Assembly (NCBI GenBank): GCA_029557025.1 | Contig: JAKPRU010000144.1 | Coordinates: 1 to 9,088 of the forward strand | DNA length: 9,088 nt | Source of the DNA: Candidatus Omnitrophota bacterium | Lineage (GTDB): Bacteria > Hinthialibacterota > Hinthialibacteria > Hinthialibacterales > JAKPRU01 | Direction of reading: 5' to 3' | Shown here: positions 6,298 through 9,088 of the stretch, piece after piece | Layout: the number at the start of each line of letters is the position of its first letter | Numbering within the stretch: position 1 is the stretch's first letter | Program-made: the position numbers and the translations under genes | Notes under the pieces: generated by a model | What the model was told of the DNA's origin: nothing | The model's database searches: none | Seen by the model: only the letters and a program-made list of their open reading frames with translations

Positions 6298-7511
6298 AAA
6301 CGTGTCCTTGATTGGTTCTTCCGGCTTTTCTTCGTGTTGGAGTTTTTACTGGTGTTGTTATCCGAAGGCGCAGGTTTTGTGTCGGATGTCGGCTTGTCGG
6401 ATGATTTCTTGACCTGCGCTTCGGGCAAGCCATCCATGAATTTCGTGAATTGGTCTTCCGGGAATGCCTGAGGCATCAGTTCGGACTCGCTCCGTTCTTT
6501 CGCGGTGACATCAACCAGTTTCTCCGGGCCTTCCACAACATAAGGCGTGAGGAAGATCAACAATTCCGTTTTCTCGCTCCCCTTGACTTTTCGCTGGAAG
6601 AGCAGTCCCAAGCCGGGGATGTCTCCCAACACCGGGACCTTGTTTCGGGTCTCGGTCGTATTATCCGACATCATACCCCCAATCACAATGGTCTGGCCGT
6701 TCGGTGTGACAACGACGGTGTCGGCGGATCGCTTGGCAAACACCGGCGAGTTGATGGTATCGGAGATCGGCACGGTTTCGTCCGTGATCGTGGAGATTTC
6801 GGGAGCCAGAATCATTTCTACGAGGCCCTCTTTTGTGATAAACGGAGTCACCCGGAGAATAATCCCGATGTCTTCGTACTCGACCGTATTGATGGTCTGA
6901 CCGTCCGAGGTGACCCGACTGTTTGTAATGAAAGGAACTTCCTTACCGACGGTAATCACAGCCTCCTGATTGTTGCGCGTAAGGATCGATGGACGAGACA
7001 GCACTTCCAGTTTTCCGGCCTCCTGAACCGCCCGAATGGTGACATTGACATCGTTCTCAAGGAGTTTGTAGAAGCTGCCTCGCGACTCTGCCGCCAACCC
7101 GTACGCAGTTTCAAATACGTTGGAGCCGGGGCGGTCGCCATTGATGTCAAGCATTCCCTCTACCCCGACGTCCACATCGTCACGATAGGTTACCTCAGCG
7201 AATACAACCTTAATCAGTACCTGCTGAATCGGACGGTCGAGGCTCTCGATGATTTGCCGGATATGCTCGTTGGAGTAATCATCCGAAATCACGATAATGG
7301 ACCGACTGTCCCGATCCGCCTCGATAACGGCTTCGCCGATCGTACCCTGGCCATAATATGTCCGCTGTACGGACGAAGAACTCAGCGAACTGGAGCTGCG
7401 AAACTGGCTTTGCCCAAACCCCATGCTCCCTCCAGTCCGCTGAGCCGAAACCTGCCGGGATACCACCGTGCAGGACATAACGAATAATATCACAAGAATC
7501 AGACGCTTCAT
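6294..7511 (-). CDS. gspD: Secretin core protein (C-terminal part of a split GspD/PilQ-class secretin)
   Basis: Outer-membrane channel subunit of a type II secretion or type IV pilus-like system, 405 residues. A signal peptide occupies about 1-23, with likely cleavage after VSA before Q24. A Gly/Ser-rich linker (about 25-58) leads to half of a ring-building N domain (about 60-93, VIEADRDSRSIIVIS...IIESLD). The secretin barrel region follows at about 96-326, with VGKEVPFI (188-195), TPNGQTIVIGGMM (269-281) and VPVLGDIPGLGLLF (292-305). The tail (326-405) is rich in Lys, Ser, Asn and Asp and resembles no S-domain I know. Typical GspD is one chain of about 650-750 residues carrying N0 and three N1-like domains; here those lie in the gene just upstream. 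The start at 7511 is supported by a strong ribosome site and the signal peptide, so this is not an internal start of a frameshifted gene. It is close to GspD by the core, but PilQ-type or other secretins are not excluded. Confidence 0.92.
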   Translation of the reverse strand: MKRLILVILFVMSCTVVSRQVSAQRTGGSMGFGQSQFRSSSSLSSSSVQRTYYGQGTIGEAVIEADRDSRSIIVISDDYSNEHIRQIIESLDRPIQQVLIKVVFAEVTYRDDVDVGVEGMLDINGDRPGSNVFETAYGLAAESRGSFYKLLENDVNVTIRAVQEAGKLEVLSRPSILTRNNQEAVITVGKEVPFITNSRVTSDGQTINTVEYEDIGIILRVTPFITKEGLVEMILAPEISTITDETVPISDTINSPVFAKRSADTVVVTPNGQTIVIGGMMSDNTTETRNKVPVLGDIPGLGLLFQRKVKGSEKTELLIFLTPYVVEGPEKLVDVTAKERSESELMPQAFPEDQFTKFMDGLPEAQVKKSSDKPTSDTKPAPSDNNTSKNSNTKKSRKNQSRTRL

Positions 7512-7518
7512 TGTTCGG

Positions 7519-7530
7519 CCTCCCTTCCTT
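7519..7530 (-). promoter_or_regulatory. Strong ribosome binding site of the secretin core gene
   Basis: AAGGAAGGGAGG on the minus strand ends 7 bases before the ATG at 7511. It occupies most of the 21-base gap after the stop codon (TAG, 7535-7533) of the N-domain gene. Such a dedicated purine-rich site shows that the second half of the secretin is initiated independently rather than reached by frameshifting or readthrough. This is why the two halves are annotated as two genes. Confidence 0.8.
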
Positions 7531-7532
7531 GA

Positions 7533-8984
7533 CTAATTTGAACTTCGAATGGACTGCGAACCCGACGAATCCGTGCTCACCGTTCGGTTACTGAGCGTGC
7601 TTGCATTCGTGTTCGACGTCTCCGACCGGTTTGTGGACGAGTACTCGTTCTCAAAAATATTCCGCAGAATTTCGGCTATATTGTCGATATCCGCATATTC
7701 CAAGTGATATTCAAACACCTTCTTCTTCCGCGCGGGATCGCAATCCAGCTGCTCGATCATCTGGGCAATCTGGACCATTGTTTCATGCGCGGCCAACACC
7801 AACACAGAATTGGTACGCGGATCTGCGACGCATCGAACCGTGGTTTGCTGCAATTTGCGATCACTATTCGTAGTTTGCTGGGAACCGCCTCCCATCCCCG
7901 GCATCATTCCGGGTCCCCCGCCGCCCGGGCCGAAACGCGGGGCAAACTGGTTCTGGCTACTGCTCGACTCGTCAGGAAACAACTCCTGGATTTGCGCGGC
8001 CAATTCCGACGCATCGGCCTGCTTCAAGGTAAACACACGGACCTCTGTGAGGTCCTCGGTTGGAGTGTCTACCTCCTTCACAATCGCCTCGATTGTCGGC
8101 ATCAGATCCGCGGGCGCATTCACAATCAGTGAGTTTGTATTGTCGTCGGCCACGGCTACGACACGGGAGGCCGCCCGCCGGGCCTCACTGCTGGTCTGTT
8201 CTTGACCGGTACCGCCCATCGGACCCATTTCGCTACCCGGGCTCCCAAAGCGCCCAAACCGAAAGCCGGTCCGCTGATTCCGGCTGCTGCTCGAATCCTC
8301 GCTTTGAAACAGTTGCGTGATCGTTTCAGCCAAATCCGACGCATCGGCATATTGCAGAAGAAAGACGCGGATAGAGGCGATCGTCGAAATCGACGTATCC
8401 AGCGATTCAATGATCTTTACCATACGATGAACGTTGTTCTGCGTATCGGTAATAATGACGGCATTGCTGCTCTCGTTTGCGCTCATGCCCGCATACGATG
8501 GCAGCAAAGGTTGCAGGTTCTCGATCAGCTTCACGGCATCGACATAACGGACCGGGACAATCTGTGTAACCATTTCATCCGTTCGCGGAATGGCCTCCGC
8601 CACATTCCCCGTTTGGACCGGAATGTCTTTTTGCTTGGCCTCCTCCCTCTTTACAATTAAAAGGGTCCGGCCCCGCCGGATTGCCGCATAGCCTTTCTCA
8701 TATAGAACCGTGTTAAGCAGATTCACGGCTTCTTCCTGCGTGAGGGGTTGCCGGCTCACTACGTCCACCTCCCCCTCCACGCTGACCTGCTTGACAATCG
8801 CAAATCCGACCGCCTGACTGAAATAGTCGAGTACCGTGTCCAGGCTGGCGCCCCGGAAATTGAGACGGATCCCGTTACCCGCTTCCGCTTGGGCGGAGGG
8901 GGTCGCGTCCTCAATGCCCACCGCATCGGCTACATCCGTAATAATCAGCGCAATAAACAGCATAATCGCGAAGCCGGATTTCAT
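7533..8984 (-). CDS. Exported secretin N-domain protein (N-terminal part of a split GspD-class secretin)
   Basis: Periplasmic protein of 483 residues without a secretin barrel. A signal peptide lies at about 1-21 (KSGFAIMLFIALIITDVADA). An N0/STN-type domain follows at about 38-112 (LNFRGASLDTVLDYFSQAVG). Then come N1-like ring-building domains: one at about 138-197, two longer ones at about 203-308 and 315-415 with Gly/Ser/Met-rich loops, and only the first half of a fourth at about 423-446 (VFEYHLEYADIDNIAEIL), ending in a Ser/Thr/Asn-rich tail. The missing second half is found at the start of the next gene, so the two products should assemble into one channel in the periplasm. In known secretins N0-N2 contact inner-membrane partners such as GspC or PilP. 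The ATG at 8984 overlaps the upstream stop by ATGA, with AGGAGA 10 bases before it. The two long N domains are near-copies of each other. Function as a secretin partner is inferred from domains and adjacency. Confidence 0.9.
   Translation of the reverse strand: MKSGFAIMLFIALIITDVADAVGIEDATPSAQAEAGNGIRLNFRGASLDTVLDYFSQAVGFAIVKQVSVEGEVDVVSRQPLTQEEAVNLLNTVLYEKGYAAIRRGRTLLIVKREEAKQKDIPVQTGNVAEAIPRTDEMVTQIVPVRYVDAVKLIENLQPLLPSYAGMSANESSNAVIITDTQNNVHRMVKIIESLDTSISTIASIRVFLLQYADASDLAETITQLFQSEDSSSSRNQRTGFRFGRFGSPGSEMGPMGGTGQEQTSSEARRAASRVVAVADDNTNSLIVNAPADLMPTIEAIVKEVDTPTEDLTEVRVFTLKQADASELAAQIQELFPDESSSSQNQFAPRFGPGGGGPGMMPGMGGGSQQTTNSDRKLQQTTVRCVADPRTNSVLVLAAHETMVQIAQMIEQLDCDPARKKKVFEYHLEYADIDNIAEILRNIFENEYSSTNRSETSNTNASTLSNRTVSTDSSGSQSIRSSN
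7929..8369 (-). repeat. Tandem duplicated N domains within the N-domain protein
   Basis: Residues 211-252 and 321-355 share the pattern ADAS-[DE]-LA, an LF segment, an acidic patch, SSSS-[RQ]-NQ, a phenylalanine and RFG. The loop then continues as a Gly/Met-rich stretch in both (MGPMGG and MMPGMGGG). The DNA still shares identical stretches such as aaattccgacgcatcggc-like runs near 8005-8022 and 8332-8350. The similarity includes the low-complexity loops, which points to duplication or gene conversion of one domain within this gene rather than shared fold alone. Confidence 0.7.
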
Positions 8985-9088
8985 AATTCTTTTCTCTCCT
9001 GTTTTCGTCTTTCCATCATTTTTTGTAATAAAGCGCCGCCAGCGCCCTCCCCCGCCGGTTCGGACTTTGTCACGGCAGGCTCGGCGCT
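8981..9088 (-). CDS. C-terminal end of an unidentified upstream operon gene (partial)
   Basis: The last 35 codons of a gene that begins beyond the right edge are visible, ending with TGA at 8983-8981. The stop overlaps the ATG of the N-domain secretin gene in an ATGA junction, the same arrangement as at 4774-4777 and 6294-6297, which is the main reason to believe the frame. The visible end is Ala/Glu/Gly-rich and then strongly charged (LLQKMMERRKQERKEL), probably a helical cytoplasmic or periplasmic tail. In pilus and secretion operons the gene before the secretin often encodes an assembly-platform or pilotin-like protein, but nothing here identifies it. Confidence 0.65.
   Translation of the reverse strand, partial: SAEPAVTKSEPAGEGAGGALLQKMMERRKQERKEL
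8995..9000 (-). promoter_or_regulatory. Ribosome binding site of the secretin N-domain gene
   Basis: AGGAGA on the minus strand lies 10 bases before the ATG at 8984, inside the end of the upstream coding frame. The spacing is slightly long, but the ATGA overlap would let terminating ribosomes restart, so both means of initiation are available. Confidence 0.5.

Noticed and set aside
5656..6471. 271-codon open frame on the plus strand
   Set aside because: Antisense to the kinase N-terminus and the secretin tail. The minus-strand frames carry the real domains.
6450..7487. 345-codon open frame on the plus strand
   Set aside because: Exactly antisense to the secretin core, with no recognisable motif and a composition typical of the reverse complement of a GC-rich gene.
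7505..7540. Frameshift or sequencing error breaking a single gspD gene
   Set aside because: The second gene has a strong ribosome site, an ATG and a full signal peptide. The first ends in a low-complexity tail at a TAG, and no out-of-frame continuation of either half is seen. Two genes explain it better.
1..9088. CRISPR arrays, insertion sequences, attachment sites, rRNA
   Set aside because: No spaced direct repeats, transposase or integrase frames, terminal inverted repeats or rRNA-like stretches were seen on either strand.

Overview
The window is the interior of a bacterial chromosome segment in which every supported gene lies on the minus strand. An outer-membrane secretin with signal peptides implies a diderm (Gram-negative type) bacterium. 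The NtrC-family activator implies that sigma-54 is used. GC content looks to be in the mid 50s by eye. The phylum cannot be fixed from this sequence. Two features would fit a lineage outside the well-studied Proteobacteria: the unusual secretin layout and a DnaE with a Gram-positive/cyanobacterial-like LexA-type site. A PVC-group or related deep-branching phylum is a guess only.

Reading in the direction of transcription (right to left), the first transcription unit begins outside the window. It holds: the last 35 codons of an unidentified gene (9088-8981); a 483-residue exported protein made only of secretin N domains (8984-7533); a 405-residue secretin-core protein with its own signal peptide (7511-6294); a membrane sensor histidine kinase (6297-4774); and a sigma-54-dependent NtrC-type response regulator (4777-3404). 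Three of the four junctions are 4-base ATGA stop/start overlaps. The fourth, between the two secretin genes, is a 21-base gap with a strong Shine-Dalgarno sequence. This looks like one co-translated operon linking a type II secretion or type IV pilus-like outer-membrane channel to a two-component system.

The most striking feature is that the secretin (GspD/PilQ class) is encoded as two polypeptides. The break falls inside a ring-building N domain, in the low-complexity loop between its two halves. The first protein ends with the first half of a fourth N1-like domain and a Ser/Thr/Asn tail. The second starts with a signal peptide, a Ser-rich linker and the second half of that domain, then the beta-barrel secretin core. 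Both genes look intact, so this is probably a working split secretin whose halves must join in the periplasm.

About 470 bases (2935-3403) separate this operon from the next gene. They hold a promoter with a LexA-like operator, a strong stem-rich element (3010-3094), a small hairpin, and open frames on both strands that I cannot assign. Downstream, from 2934 to beyond the left edge, is a DnaE-family DNA polymerase III alpha subunit (978 codons visible, 3' end missing). Its polymerase aspartates are intact, its PHP domain is degenerate, and it has DnaE2/ImuC-like traits. With the LexA-like site across its promoter, it is best read as a damage-inducible, non-replicative polymerase.
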